A DNA stretch of 64,000 nt from Microbispora sp. H13382 (GCF_014161445.1 NZ_JABBXA010000025.1:58889-122888), one strand, 5' to 3'; positions 25,055 to 34,520 are shown, counted from the first letter of the stretch. Made by a program: numbers and translations. The notes: generated by a model not told the origin, from the letters alone.

Positions 25055-26397
25055 TGCGGAGGGGTGTGCTGGGACGTTTCCGGCATCCGACCCAGGTCGT
25101 CACGACCGGGTTCGCGGCGGCGGTCCTCCTGGGGGCCGTTCTGCTGTCCACCCCGCTCGCCACGACCTCGGGGAGACCCGCGGGATGGATCACGGCCCTG
25201 TTCACCGCGACGTCGGCGGTGTGCGTGACCGGACTGACCGTCGTCGACACGGCCGCGCACTGGTCGGCGTTCGGCGAGGTGGTCATCGCCGTCCTGATCC
25301 AGGTGGGCGGTCTCGGCATCATGACCCTCGCGACCGTCTTCACCCTGCTGATCTCCCGCAGGCTGAGCCTGCGCGCCCGATTATCGGCGCAGGCGGAGAC
25401 CAAAGCGCTCAGTGCGAGTGACCTGCGGCGCGTGGTGGCCAAGGTCGTGCTGTTCAGCTTGGCCGCCGAAGCGGTGACGGCCTCCGTGCTCACGCTCAGG
25501 TTCATGACGGGATATGCGGAGCCAGTCGGCCATGCTGCCTACCTCGGCGTCTTCCACGCGGTCTCGGCGTTCAACAACGCCGGTTTCGCGTTGTGGCCCG
25601 ACAGCCTGGTCCGCTTCGTCGGTGATCCGTGGATCTGCCTGACCATCGCGGCGGCGGTGATCGTGGGCGGGCTCGGCTTCCCGGTGCTGTTCGAGCTGCG
25701 CCGCTCCTGGCGCCGGCCTGGACGCTGGTCGCTGCTGACCCGCGTCACACTCGCGGTGACCGCGGTTCTGCTGGCCGGCGGCACGCTGATCTTCCTCGCC
25801 ACGGAGTGGGCCAATCCCCGCACTCTGGGGCAGTTGGACGGGCCGGGCAAGCTGCTGGCGGCATTTTTCACCGCCGTGATGCCGCGTACGGCCGGGTTCA
25901 ACAGCCTCGATCTCGCCCAGATGCATCCGTCCAGCTGGCTGGTCACCGACCTGCTGATGTTCGTGGGCGGCGGCAGCGCGGGCACCGCCGGCGGCATCAA
26001 GGTCACCACCCTCGGCCTGCTGGCGTTCATCGTCTGGACCGAGATGCGCGGCGAGAGCCGGGTGAACATCGGCCACCGCCGCCTGCCCGAGGCGGCGCAG
26101 CGGCAGGCGGTCTCCCTCACTGTGCTCGGCGTGGGCCTGGTCGCCTTCTCGACCTACATCCTGCTGGTGCTCACCCCGCACGGTCTCGACCGGGTGCTGT
26201 TCGAGGTCGTCTCCGCCTTCGGCACGGCGGGTCTGTCGACGGGCATCACCGCCTCCATCCCGCCGGCCGGGCACCTGCTGCTCGTCGCCCTGATGTTCGT
26301 CGGCCGGATCGGCCCGCTCACGCTGGGCTCCGCGCTCGCCCTGAAAGAGCGCACCCGGCGGTACGAGCTCCCGGAGGAAGGAATGATCGTCGGCTGA
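25051..26397 (+). CDS. TrkH/KtrB-family potassium transporter
   Basis: A 448-residue K+ channel-like transporter. The ATG at 25051 overlaps the antiporter stop (ATGA). Pore-loop filters are visible as TATSAVCVTGLTV, AFNNAGFAL, PRTAGFNSLD and SAFGTAGLSTGI, the four filter glycines of the family. An accessory TrkA/KtrA RCK protein is not encoded nearby. Confidence 0.9.
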   Translation: MMRRGVLGRFRHPTQVVTTGFAAAVLLGAVLLSTPLATTSGRPAGWITALFTATSAVCVTGLTVVDTAAHWSAFGEVVIAVLIQVGGLGIMTLATVFTLLISRRLSLRARLSAQAETKALSASDLRRVVAKVVLFSLAAEAVTASVLTLRFMTGYAEPVGHAAYLGVFHAVSAFNNAGFALWPDSLVRFVGDPWICLTIAAAVIVGGLGFPVLFELRRSWRRPGRWSLLTRVTLAVTAVLLAGGTLIFLATEWANPRTLGQLDGPGKLLAAFFTAVMPRTAGFNSLDLAQMHPSSWLVTDLLMFVGGGSAGTAGGIKVTTLGLLAFIVWTEMRGESRVNIGHRRLPEAAQRQAVSLTVLGVGLVAFSTYILLVLTPHGLDRVLFEVVSAFGTAGLSTGITASIPPAGHLLLVALMFVGRIGPLTLGSALALKERTRRYELPEEGMIVG

Positions 26398-26411
26398 CGG
26401 GCACGAGCACG

Positions 26412-27699
26412 CTACGACAGATAGCGCAGCCATAGGTACGGCGCGACCAGGGCGACGGTCACGACCGTGACGATGAGCCCGTATTTGGTGAACTGCCAGA
26501 AGCTGATCGGGGGTGCCGTTGCGCGCGGCGATGCCCAGGACGACGACGTTGGCGGCGGCGCCGACGGCGGTCGCGTTTCCGCCCAGGTCGGCCCCGAAGG
26601 CCAGCGCCCACCACAGCACCTGCGACGGCCCGCCGCCACCGTTGGCCTGGACGAGATCGGCGACGATCGGGCTCATCGTGGCCACGTACGGAATGTTGTC
26701 CACGATCGCCGACAGTCCCGCGGAAGCCCCGAGCAGACCCATGGTGGTCAGCTCCGGACGCCCGGAGGTCGCCTCCACGGCGATATGGGACAGCCGCTCG
26801 ATGACACCCGTCTCCACCAGGCCGCCCACCATGACGAACAGCCCGGCGAAGAAGACCAGCGTGGGCCACTCCACCTCGGCCAGGGCCTGCTGAGTGGTGA
26901 TCTTCGTGGCCGCCACGAGCACGCCCGCGCCGAGCAGCGCGACCACTGAGGGCTCGTAGTGCAGTACCGGGTGCAGCACGAAGGCGGCCATGACCAGCGC
27001 GAGCACCGCGAGGCTCTGCCACAGCAGCCGCCGGTCGGCGATCGCCTCGCGCTCGTTCAGGGCCATGACCTCCTGGGCCCGCTGGGGGTCGTAGCGCAGG
27101 GAGCGCCCGAACATCAACCGGCACAGTCCGATGAAGACCAGCATCAGCACGATGACCAGCGGGGTCATGTGGACGAGGAAGTCGTTGAAGCTCAGTCCGC
27201 CCCGGCTGGCGATGATGATGTTGGGCGGGTCGCCGACGAGGGTGGCGGCGCCGCCGATGTTGGAGGCCATCGCCTCGGCGATCAGGAACGGCGTCGCGGG
27301 CAGCGCGAGACGCTCGCACACCAGGAATGTCACCGGCGCGATGAGCAGCACGGTGGTGACGTTGTCGAGCAGGGCCGAGGCGCACGCGGTGATGACCACC
27401 AGCAGGGCCATCAGGCGGAAGGGCCGGCCTCTGGCGCGTTTGGCCGCCCAGATCGCCAGGTACTCGAAGATCCCGGTCTCCTTGAGCACCCCAACGATGA
27501 TCATCATGCCGAGCAGCAGGAAGATCACGTTCCAGTCGATGCCGGAGTGCGTGGAGAAGAAGGCCGCCTCGGCATCGGTGGCATGGACGAGCAGCATGAT
27601 CCCCACACCGCCGAGGGCGGCGGCGACGCGGTGGACCTTCTCTGTGGCGATCAGCGCGTAGGCGGCCAGGAACACCGCCACGGTGACCCAGGCGAGCAC
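26412..27699 (-). pseudogene. ArsB/NhaD-type ion permease, frameshifted near its C-terminus
   Basis: The frame from 27699 encodes an ArsB/NhaD (SLC13-like) permease: GIDWNVIFLLLGMMIIVGVLKETG, ASALLDNVTTVLLIAP, SNIGGAATLVGDPPNIIIAS and SAIVDNIPYVATMSPI. The reading frame passes GIAARNGTP and then loses sense. The normal ending (ISFWQFTKYGLIVTVV, then LVAPYLWLRYLS and a stop at 26412) is in the next frame. One extra base near 26508, beside a run of five G, explains this. Unless corrected, translation reads on antisense to the TrkH gene for about 340 residues. It may be a sequencing error or a real recent mutation. Confidence 0.75.
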
Positions 27700-27703
27700 G
27701 GGC

Positions 27704-28153
27704 TCATGCCGCGAGCACCCGGTCGAGCAGCGCCTGCAGGGTCACCGCGCCCAGCAGCCGGCCGTCCTCTGTCACGGCGACCAGGGGACTGTGGGTGCGG
27801 GCCATCAGCGCGGCCAGTTCCAGCACGGTGGCGTCGGGATCGGTGACCGGTAGTTGGCGGGGTGGATCCGGCAGGGCGTCACGTACCTTGCGGCCGTTCA
27901 TGTCGTTCAGGAAGGTGTCGGCGTGCGCCTCGTCCACGACACGGGCCAGCGCCGGATCGTCCTGGCAGTAGGCGGGCACGGCCAGGCGCAGGACCTCGGG
28001 GCCGGGCAGGATGGTGATCGGCGTCCCTGCCGCGTCGACCACGACGAGGCCGGGCAGGTCTTGGTTCGCCAGGAGCCTGGCGGCGTCGAGGACGGGCGTG
28101 TCCAGGTCGACCGTGGGGAAGGGGGCGAGCAGGTCTCGGGCGCGCACGTACAC
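27704..28153 (-). CDS. CBS-domain protein
   Basis: A 149-residue protein made of two CBS motifs: DTPVLDAARLLANQDLPGLVVVD and ATVLELAALMARTHSPLVAV followed by GRLLGAVTLQALLDRVL. GTG start. CBS pairs bind adenine nucleotides and gate transporters. Its stop is 4 bases before the permease start, so it is probably the nucleotide-sensing partner of that permease. Confidence 0.85.
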   Translation of the reverse strand: MYVRARDLLAPFPTVDLDTPVLDAARLLANQDLPGLVVVDAAGTPITILPGPEVLRLAVPAYCQDDPALARVVDEAHADTFLNDMNGRKVRDALPDPPRQLPVTDPDATVLELAALMARTHSPLVAVTEDGRLLGAVTLQALLDRVLAA

Positions 28154-28252
28154 GTCCTTCGTGACATAGGGGGACAGAACGTGCCGACCAGACTTCCCGG
28201 CTCACCTGCGGCCACCCTACCGGTGATCGCCCGAGTGGTGCAGAGTTGGTCC

Positions 28253-29158
28253 GTGCCCGTCGTCCACGTCTCGGCTCTGAGCAAGAGGTACGGCGGCCTC
28301 GCCGCGGTCGACGAGGTGACCTTGAGCATCGAGCGCGGTGAGATCTACGCCCTGCTCGGGCTCAACGGCGCGGGCAAGACCACTCTGATCCGCATGCTGC
28401 TCGGCATGATCCGGCCCACCGGCGGGTCGGTCACCGTGCTGGGCGCGGCGGTCAGCGCCGGCGAACGCTCGGCCTGGGCGCGCGTCGGCTACCTCGTGGA
28501 GGCGCCGGCCGCGTACCCCGAGCTGACCGTCCGGGAGAACCTCGATGTGGTCAGGAGGCTACGCCGGCTGCAGGGCAGCGCCGATGAGGTGATCGACCGG
28601 CTGGCGTTGAGTCCGTACGCGGATCAGAAGGCACGGACCCTGTCGATGGGCAACCTGCAACGCCTGGGCCTGGCCAAGGCCCTCATCCACCGGCCCGAAC
28701 TCCTGATCCTCGATGAGCCCGTGAACGGCCTCGATCCGGCCGGAGTCGTGGAGATCCGCACCCTGCTCACGGAGCTGGCCCGCGATGACGGCGCCACCGT
28801 CTTCCTGTCCAGCCATCTGCTGGCCGAGGTCGCCCTCCTCGCCACCCGCATCGGCATCATCCACCGCGGCCGGCTCTTACAGGGGATCGAGGCGCACGGC
28901 CTGGAACGCCACGTACGGCGGCGCCTCGCCGTCACGAGCACCCAGGACGCCAAGGCGCGTAGCGTGCTCGAATCCCACGGCTACGCCCCGAGCGACGCGG
29001 GCGACGGCCTCGTACTCACCGATGACCAGGCCCTCGCCCACCCCGAGGAGATCGCCACTCTCCTCGTTCAGGCCGGCTGCCCGCCCACCCGGCTCGTCAT
29101 CGAGGAGGAGGATCTGGAGACCTACTTTCTGCGCATCGTGGGAGCCGGCGATGCGTGA
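28253..29158 (+). CDS. ABC transporter ATPase (BcrA-like)
   Basis: A 301-residue ATPase. The GTG at 28253 begins the conserved strand VHVSALSKRYGG; longer open frame upstream overlaps the divergent CBS gene and is not coding. Walker A GLNGAGKTT, signature LSMGNLQRLGLAKAL (Met replaces the first Gly of LSGG), Walker B LLILDEPVNGLDP. It overlaps its permease gene by 8 bases. Such pairs export peptide antibiotics or membrane compounds. Confidence 0.85.
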   Translation: MPVVHVSALSKRYGGLAAVDEVTLSIERGEIYALLGLNGAGKTTLIRMLLGMIRPTGGSVTVLGAAVSAGERSAWARVGYLVEAPAAYPELTVRENLDVVRRLRRLQGSADEVIDRLALSPYADQKARTLSMGNLQRLGLAKALIHRPELLILDEPVNGLDPAGVVEIRTLLTELARDDGATVFLSSHLLAEVALLATRIGIIHRGRLLQGIEAHGLERHVRRRLAVTSTQDAKARSVLESHGYAPSDAGDGLVLTDDQALAHPEEIATLLVQAGCPPTRLVIEEEDLETYFLRIVGAGDA

Positions 29159-29930
29159 GGCACTGTGGGCCGAGGTGCTGAAGGTACGGCGCAGCCGCCT
29201 CCTTTGGCTCACCGCCCTCGCGTTCGCAGTCGCCGCCGCGATGTGCGGGCTGTTCATGTTCATCCTTCAGGACCCGCAACGTGCCCGCACTCTCGGCCTG
29301 CTGGGTGACAAGGCGCAGCTCAGCGGGGCCGTGGCCGACTGGCCCGGCCACCTGGGCCTGCTGGCCCAGGCCGTGGGCGTGAGCGGCGTGATGATCTATG
29401 GGATCACCGTCATCTGGCTGTTCGGCCGCGAGTTCAGCGACCACACCGCCAAGGACCTGCTGGCCCTGCCCACCTCCCGCATGGCGATCGTCGCTGCCAA
29501 GTTCACGGTCGCGGCCTGCTGGTCGGTGCTACTGGCGATCCAGGCGGCCCTGCTCGGCCTGCTCATCGGCACGGCGCTCGGCCTGCCGGGCTGGTCGGCA
29601 CAGGCGATCGTCTCAGGGACGGTCCGTATTCTGGTGACCGGAGCGCTGACCTTCGTGCTCACCACGCCCTTCGGGCTGGCCGCCAGCCTCGGCCGCGGGT
29701 ACCTGGCCGCAGTCGGGGCCATGTTCGCCGCGCTCTTTTCCGCGCAGCTCCTCGCCGCCCTCGGCTTCGGCGCCTACTTTCCCTGGTCGGTTCCCGGCCT
29801 TTACGCCGGCCTCGCGGGACCGGACCAGGATCCACCTGGTTTCGTCGGCTACCTGCTCGTGACCGCCGTCGGGGTGAGCGGAGTGGCCGCCACCGTCATC
29901 TGGTGGCACCGCGCCGATCACACCCGCTGA
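29151..29930 (+). CDS. ABC transporter permease (BcrB-like, ABC-2)
   Basis: A 259-residue membrane protein with six hydrophobic helices. The ATG at 29151 lies inside the ATPase gene. N-terminal LWAEVLKVRRSRLLWLT and the FGREFSDHTAKDLLALP block are typical of bacitracin-type permeases. Confidence 0.85.
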   Translation: MREALWAEVLKVRRSRLLWLTALAFAVAAAMCGLFMFILQDPQRARTLGLLGDKAQLSGAVADWPGHLGLLAQAVGVSGVMIYGITVIWLFGREFSDHTAKDLLALPTSRMAIVAAKFTVAACWSVLLAIQAALLGLLIGTALGLPGWSAQAIVSGTVRILVTGALTFVLTTPFGLAASLGRGYLAAVGAMFAALFSAQLLAALGFGAYFPWSVPGLYAGLAGPDQDPPGFVGYLLVTAVGVSGVAATVIWWHRADHTR

Positions 29931-29963
29931 CCGCCGCCTTGTCGCGATCGTCCTCGCGGTGAG

Positions 29964-29980
29964 CGCCGGACATGCCGGCG
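29964..29980. terminator. Small hairpin between convergent genes
   Basis: CGCCGG and CCGGCG form a 6-bp stem with a 5-base loop 34 bases after the permease stop. No U-tract. It may terminate the permease transcript. Confidence 0.3.
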
Positions 29981-30079
29981 TTCAGCCGGGAGGCGAGTTC
30001 CGGCGCAAGCCGTCCAGAACCGAGTCCCGACCAGGGGACCGTCGTGCTGCCGGCCGTCGCTCCCGCCCGAGACCGGTGT

Positions 30080-30712
30080 TCAACCTACGCGAGCATCCTC
30101 CGACGGCCGGGTGAGGCCCGTGGCGACGATGTCGATGAGCAGGTCGAGGATCTTCGGATACAGGTCGGGGGTCGCGAGCCGGTTCCGGTGCATGGGCATG
30201 AGGAGCACGGCCTGCAGCACGCCGATGATCACAGCGGGGTCGGCGTCCACGAGGTCCTCGTCGTGCTGCTGGAGGAAGGCCGCCAGAGCGGTGACGGGAT
30301 TCTCCTGCGCCTGCGTCACCCGGGCGGGATCCAGCTTCCTGACGACGGCATCCATCTCCTCGGGATGCGTCATCAGCCTGCCGTACAAGGGATTGCTCTC
30401 CAGCTCGGTGAGGGTGGCGTGGAGGAAGCGCCGCAACCCCGCGCGAATGTCGGACCCGCCCAGCAGCGCCTGGTCGATGACCTTGCGCTTGACCTCCGCC
30501 ATCTGGGCGAGCATCAGCTCCAGGTAGAGCGCCTCCTTGGAGTCGAAGAAGACGTAGAAGGTGCTCTTGGCGATTCCGGTGCCGGCGACCAGGTCCTCCA
30601 ACGAGGTCTTGCGCAGGCCCTGGGTGGTGAAAAGGCGCCGGCCGTTGTGCAGGAGGAGCCCGGTGATGCGGGCTCGCTCCTCTGCGGAAAGGGCGGGAGG
30701 CACGAGCTCCAT
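30080..30712 (-). CDS. TetR family transcriptional regulator
   Basis: A 210-residue TetR protein. The N-terminal helix-turn-helix reads LFTTQGLRKTSLEDLVAGTGIAKSTFYVFFDSKEALY (helices about 28-65), and the C-terminal ligand domain is all helical. It starts 18 bases after the stop of the FAD monooxygenase, so the two are probably co-transcribed, with the regulator controlling that oxygenase. Confidence 0.88.
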   Translation of the reverse strand: MELVPPALSAEERARITGLLLHNGRRLFTTQGLRKTSLEDLVAGTGIAKSTFYVFFDSKEALYLELMLAQMAEVKRKVIDQALLGGSDIRAGLRRFLHATLTELESNPLYGRLMTHPEEMDAVVRKLDPARVTQAQENPVTALAAFLQQHDEDLVDADPAVIIGVLQAVLLMPMHRNRLATPDLYPKILDLLIDIVATGLTRPSEDARVG

Positions 30713-30730
30713 CCTTTCAGATCTGCGGTC

Positions 30731-31876
30731 CTACCCCTGTAGCTGGAACTTGCGCTCGATCATCCGGCGTACCGGACCCCACGATGACAGGCGCAGCGGC
30801 AGCTGAGTGAGTTCCAGCACGACGGGGTTGCGCGGCGCGTAGACACCCTTGACCCGGCGGCCGAGCTTCTGCTTCTTCTCGGTTTCGGGCCGCAGGCCCG
30901 CCTCCCATTCCGCCAGTGCAGTGGGAACGTCGCCGCCGTGGCGCTCCAGCGCGGCGCCGAGCAGGTCGGCGCCGCCGACGGCGAGCGAGGAGCCGTATCC
31001 GGCGAACAGCGTGACGCACCACGCGGCATCGCCCAGCAGGACGACCCGGCCGCGGCTCCACCGGTCGACCACCATCTGGCTGATGCTGTCGGAGTAGACC
31101 GAGTCGGCGTGCTGCAGGCCTTCCAGAGCCTGAGGGACCAGCCAGCCCATGTCGCCGTAGACGTCCCGCAACTCCTCCGGAGAACTCCCAGTCCGGCCCT
31201 GGTCGGTGCGGTAGCCGAAGAACGCGGCCGTACGGCCGTCGCCCACGCTCATCATCGCGAACGTACGGCCGTTGTCACTGATCGAGCTCGTGGTCCCTTC
31301 CGGGAGTCCGGCGGGGCGCTCCTTCATCATGTAGACCGCGACCCTGTGCCCCATGTCCAGGCGGTAGTCCTCCTCGGGGCCGAAGACCAGGGCGCGGGTG
31401 GCCGAGTGCAGGCCGTCTGCGCCGATGAGCAGGTCGGCTGACTCGACGGCGCCGTCGCTCAAGGTGACGTGCACCGCGTCCGCGTCCTGCTCGACGGCCG
31501 TGATCGTCGTGCCGAAACGGATCGTGGTCGTGTTCCTCGCCGCCTCGTACAGCACCGACTCGATGTCGCCGCGCAGGATGTTGAACGATCTCTTTCCCAT
31601 GGTGGCGGCGATCGTCTGGCCGCCGACCGCGAACCGGCGCTCGCCGTTGGACTTGCGGTAGACCAGCTCCCGGGTGACGAAGGCCCGCTCCTTCAGGGCC
31701 GGCAGGATGCCCATCCGCTCGGCGCCGTCGTACCTGATTCCCCCGAAGGTGACGCCGTAGCCGCCGCCGCGGCGCTGCGGAGCCCGTTCGATCACAAGGG
31801 TCTCCCACCCCGCCTGCTCCAACCGCAGCGCTGCGGCGAGTCCCGCGATTCCTGCCCCGATGATGATCGCGCGCAT
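30731..31876 (-). CDS. FAD-dependent aromatic-type monooxygenase A
   Basis: A 381-residue flavoprotein of the PHBH/TetX class. The ATG at 31876 is chosen for its GGAGGGGGG ribosome site. FAD motifs: GAGIAGLAAALRLEQAGW at the N-terminus, the ADLLIGADGLHSATR DG motif and RVVLLGDAAWC near residue 280. It is divergent from the MarR/GbsR gene across a 34-bp palindrome and followed by a TetR gene. Family members hydroxylate phenolics, tetracyclines or other drugs. Confidence 0.87.
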   Translation of the reverse strand: MRAIIIGAGIAGLAAALRLEQAGWETLVIERAPQRRGGGYGVTFGGIRYDGAERMGILPALKERAFVTRELVYRKSNGERRFAVGGQTIAATMGKRSFNILRGDIESVLYEAARNTTTIRFGTTITAVEQDADAVHVTLSDGAVESADLLIGADGLHSATRALVFGPEEDYRLDMGHRVAVYMMKERPAGLPEGTTSSISDNGRTFAMMSVGDGRTAAFFGYRTDQGRTGSSPEELRDVYGDMGWLVPQALEGLQHADSVYSDSISQMVVDRWSRGRVVLLGDAAWCVTLFAGYGSSLAVGGADLLGAALERHGGDVPTALAEWEAGLRPETEKKQKLGRRVKGVYAPRNPVVLELTQLPLRLSSWGPVRRMIERKFQLQG

Positions 31877-31955
31877 GTCGCACCCCCCTCCCTGCATCCA
31901 CAAAAACAGTCTGGAGATTTGTTTTCAAGTCCTGATCTATATCCCTTTGTTGCTT

Positions 31956-31989
31956 TTCAGGGATTTCAGTAGATACTGAAATCCCTGAA
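31956..31989. promoter_or_regulatory. 34-bp near-continuous palindrome (putative operator)
   Basis: Arms 31956-31971 and 31974-31989 are perfect 16-base reverse complements around a 2-base centre; the core half site is TTCAGGGATTTCAGTA. It lies between two divergent genes, 10 bases before the ATG at 32000 and 79 bases from the ATG at 31876. The position suits repression of both transcripts by the MarR/GbsR protein. The AT-rich stretch next to it is the likely promoter zone. Confidence 0.75.
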
Positions 31990-31999
31990 GGAGGGGTGG

Positions 32000-32452
32000 A
32001 TGGCTGAGCAGGATCAGTTATTGGAATGGGCCGAACGGGTGGCCATGTACCTGGCGCGCGACGGCGTGCCGCCGATCGCCGGCCGGGTGCTGGGCTGGCT
32101 CATGATCTGCGACCCGCCGGAGCAGTCGGCCGGCCAGATCAGCGAAGCCATCGGCGCCAGCCGCGCCTCGCTGACCTCGAATCTGCGGCTGCTGACCGGC
32201 ATGGGCTTCCTCACCTGGCGGACCCGGCCTGGCGAGCGCACCGTGTACTACCGCATGGCCGACGAAGCCTGGGCTGTCGTGGTACGCCGCCAGGTCGCCG
32301 GGATCGCCGCGTTCCTCGACATCACTCGCCAGGGGCTCGATCTGGTCGGCACGGACAGCGATCGGGCCGCCCGAATCGGCCAGGCGCACGCCACCTTCGC
32401 GTGGATGGCCAAGGTGTTCGACAACGCACCGCCCCTGCGGGAGGAGCGATGA
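32000..32452 (+). CDS. MarR/GbsR-family regulator
   Basis: A 150-residue winged-helix protein: RVLGWLMICDPPEQSAGQISEAIGASRASLTSNLRLL is the DNA-binding part, the wing has WRTRPGERTVYYRM, and the C-terminal helices allow dimerisation. The palindrome at 31956-31989 overlaps its ribosome-binding region, suggesting autorepression. Its stop overlaps the start of the second FAD monooxygenase. Confidence 0.87.
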   Translation: MAEQDQLLEWAERVAMYLARDGVPPIAGRVLGWLMICDPPEQSAGQISEAIGASRASLTSNLRLLTGMGFLTWRTRPGERTVYYRMADEAWAVVVRRQVAGIAAFLDITRQGLDLVGTDSDRAARIGQAHATFAWMAKVFDNAPPLREER

Positions 32453-33585
32453 CCTCGCACGCCATCGTGATCGGCGGCGGCATCGGCGGCCTGGCAGCGG
32501 CCCTGGCACTGCACCGGATCGGCTGGCACGCCACCGTCCTCGAACGCGCGCCCGAACTGCGCGAGATCGGCGCAGGAATGTCCCAGGCGCCGAACGCGCT
32601 CCGCGCGCTCGACGAACTCGGTGTCGGCAAACAGGCACGGGCAGTGGGTGTGCCCACATACGCGACCGGCAACCTGCGCACACCCGACGGGCGCTACCTG
32701 CAGCGTGCCCGCCCGGGCGATCCGACCCCGCTGCTCGGCTTCCACCGAGCCGACCTGCACCGGGTCTTGCTGGAAGCCATCCCATCGGGATGGGTCCGGC
32801 CAGGTGCCGAGGTCACCGCCATCAGGCAGGACAAGGAGACCGTCACGGTCCGATGCGGCGACGACGAGCTGAGCGCCGGCCTCGTCATCGCCGCCGACGG
32901 CATCCGCAGCACGACCCGCCGCCTGCTGTGGCCGGATGCGCCGCCGCCGCGATTCCTCGGCCGTACCGCCTGGCTGGGCGTCTCCGAGACCCTCGGCATG
33001 CCGGGCAGCATGACCCTTGGCCCCGGCGGTTACTTCCTCATCCACCCGGTCGCCGGTGACCGCGCCTACTGGGCCTACGTCACCTCCGCCGACCGGCCAG
33101 GCATCCGCTACGACTCGGAGAAGGGAGAACTCCTCGAGCGCGTCGGCGACTGGCACGACCCCATCCCTGCCCTGATCGAGGCCACCGCGCCCGAAACGGT
33201 GATCCGCATCGACATCCACGACCTCGATCCCCTGCCGACATACGTCAACGGCCGGGTCGTCCTGCTCGGCGACGCCGCACACGCGATGAGCCCGGACCGC
33301 GGCCAGGGCGCGGGCCAATCCCTGGAGGACGCGGTGGTGCTCGCCGCGGCGCTCGCGGGCGAGCCGACCATTGACGACGCGTTGCGCTGTTACGACGCTG
33401 TACGCCGCCCTCGCACGCGGGCCACCGCCATGGGCGCACGCAAGGACGGCGCCCGCAGCATCTCCAAGGCGGCCTACCGGCTGATGACGCCGATGCTGCG
33501 CCTGGTGCCCGCACCGCTCTGGCGTAAGGTCACCTCGCCGGATGGAAACTCCACCTGGCGATGGCAACCTCCGCGATTGACCTGA
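32449..33585 (+). CDS. FAD-dependent monooxygenase B
   Basis: A 378-residue flavoprotein. The ATG at 32449 overlaps the regulator stop (ATGA). FAD motifs GGGIGGLAAALALHRIGW, AGLVIAADGIRSTTRRL and RVVLLGDAAHAMSPDRGQGAGQSLEDA are intact, as in salicylate hydroxylase-like enzymes. It is only distantly similar to monooxygenase A. Tight coupling to the MarR-type gene suggests induction by its own aromatic substrate. Confidence 0.88.
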   Translation: MTSHAIVIGGGIGGLAAALALHRIGWHATVLERAPELREIGAGMSQAPNALRALDELGVGKQARAVGVPTYATGNLRTPDGRYLQRARPGDPTPLLGFHRADLHRVLLEAIPSGWVRPGAEVTAIRQDKETVTVRCGDDELSAGLVIAADGIRSTTRRLLWPDAPPPRFLGRTAWLGVSETLGMPGSMTLGPGGYFLIHPVAGDRAYWAYVTSADRPGIRYDSEKGELLERVGDWHDPIPALIEATAPETVIRIDIHDLDPLPTYVNGRVVLLGDAAHAMSPDRGQGAGQSLEDAVVLAAALAGEPTIDDALRCYDAVRRPRTRATAMGARKDGARSISKAAYRLMTPMLRLVPAPLWRKVTSPDGNSTWRWQPPRLT

Positions 33586-33642
33586 CTCCCGGCACGGGGA
33601 CGAGGGATCACACCGCGGGGCGCCGAAGGCACGGGCAGGTGG

Positions 33643-34131
33643 TCAGGACCCGGTGACGGCGCGGCCGTGGTCGGCCGCATACGCGGCGAATGCCTCCGCG
33701 GGTGTTCCATTCGTGTGGAGGAAACGCTGGTCGAGGATGGTGGCGAGGTCTTCCAGCGCATCGGCGAGCACGGTGGCAGTCAGACGCACATCTGCCCGTC
33801 GGGCCGCCTGCCCGCGCTGGGCGAGGTGAACGGCATAGCCGATCTCGGCCGCCAGAGAGGAGTGGTCCTGCGTGTGGAACAGGTCGCGAAGAGCGGCATG
33901 ACCAGCGCGGCGCCGAGCAGCGAGACCAACCACTCCATTCATCTCTGCCGCGGTGACTGCCCTGCGGAGCGGCGGGCGACTCGTGCAGGCATGGCCGGAC
34001 CTGCCGCCTGAGCCCGGCCCGCGCTTGCGCGTATCGTCAGTGAAGGCAGGCTCGCCGTATCCACGGCAGGTATAGCCGTGCTGCAACGGCTGGGTGAAAG
34101 CACCGTCGAGGATCTGACGGCCCGAGTGCAC
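33643..34131 (-). CDS. Doubtful ORF in a decayed region
   Basis: The last 95 residues (RAGHAALRDLFHTQDHSSL, EIGYAVHLAQRG, ALEDLATILDQRF) look protein-like and helical; the N-terminal half does not clearly belong to them. The plus strand at 34030-34230 is equally protein-like (STAGIAVLQRLGESTVEDL), so the coding strand there is unresolved. Not recognised; possibly fragments joined by decay. Confidence 0.25.
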   Translation of the reverse strand: MHSGRQILDGAFTQPLQHGYTCRGYGEPAFTDDTRKRGPGSGGRSGHACTSRPPLRRAVTAAEMNGVVGLAARRRAGHAALRDLFHTQDHSSLAAEIGYAVHLAQRGQAARRADVRLTATVLADALEDLATILDQRFLHTNGTPAEAFAAYAADHGRAVTGS

Positions 34132-34189
34132 AGCGTTCGCCTGGCCGATGACGTAATCGCCGGCAAGGACCTCATCCGGCCGGCCTTCC

Positions 34190-34520
34190 GAGAACTGGAC
34201 GCCGCCGTGCGCACCACCACGAGGGTGGAGACCGCACGCTTGAGTCCAGCCTCATCGGCTCGCTCGCCTACCAGGTCGCGCACGTCGGCGGCCCTCAGGA
34301 GGCGACGGAGCTTACCGTAACGGCGATGGAGGTAACGGGGGAACGTGAGCGATAGGGAAGGTTTTCCGAGCATGGTCTCCAGCTCGGCCCGGCCGACCAC
34401 CCCGTCCATCACCGCCTGTACGTCCAGCGGCGTGATGTCGAGCTGACGGGATCTGGCCCGGACAGCCGGATTGACCAAACCGATAGTAGATGTCAAATTA
34501 TAGTTAATGTCAGAATTTGG
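34190..34520 (-). pseudogene. Unrecognised gene fragment
   Basis: A minus-strand frame encodes SRQLDITPLDVQAVMDGVVG and then LSLTFPRYLHRRYGKLRRLL and VRDLVGERADEAGL, a plausible amphipathic protein, but loses sense near 34190. The 5' end lies in an AT-rich patch (34480-34520) that contrasts with the surroundings and could be a promoter or junction. No function proposed. Confidence 0.3.

Noticed and set aside
25381..26411. C-terminal 340-residue extension of the ArsB/NhaD frame
   Set aside because: It is antisense to TrkH and arises only through the one-base shift near 26508; the true permease end is in the adjacent frame.
34460..34520. AT-rich patch with TATAAT/TTGACA-like words as a strong promoter
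   Set aside because: The -35 and -10-like words are only a few bases apart in either orientation and do not give a 16-18 base spacer; left as a compositional oddity.
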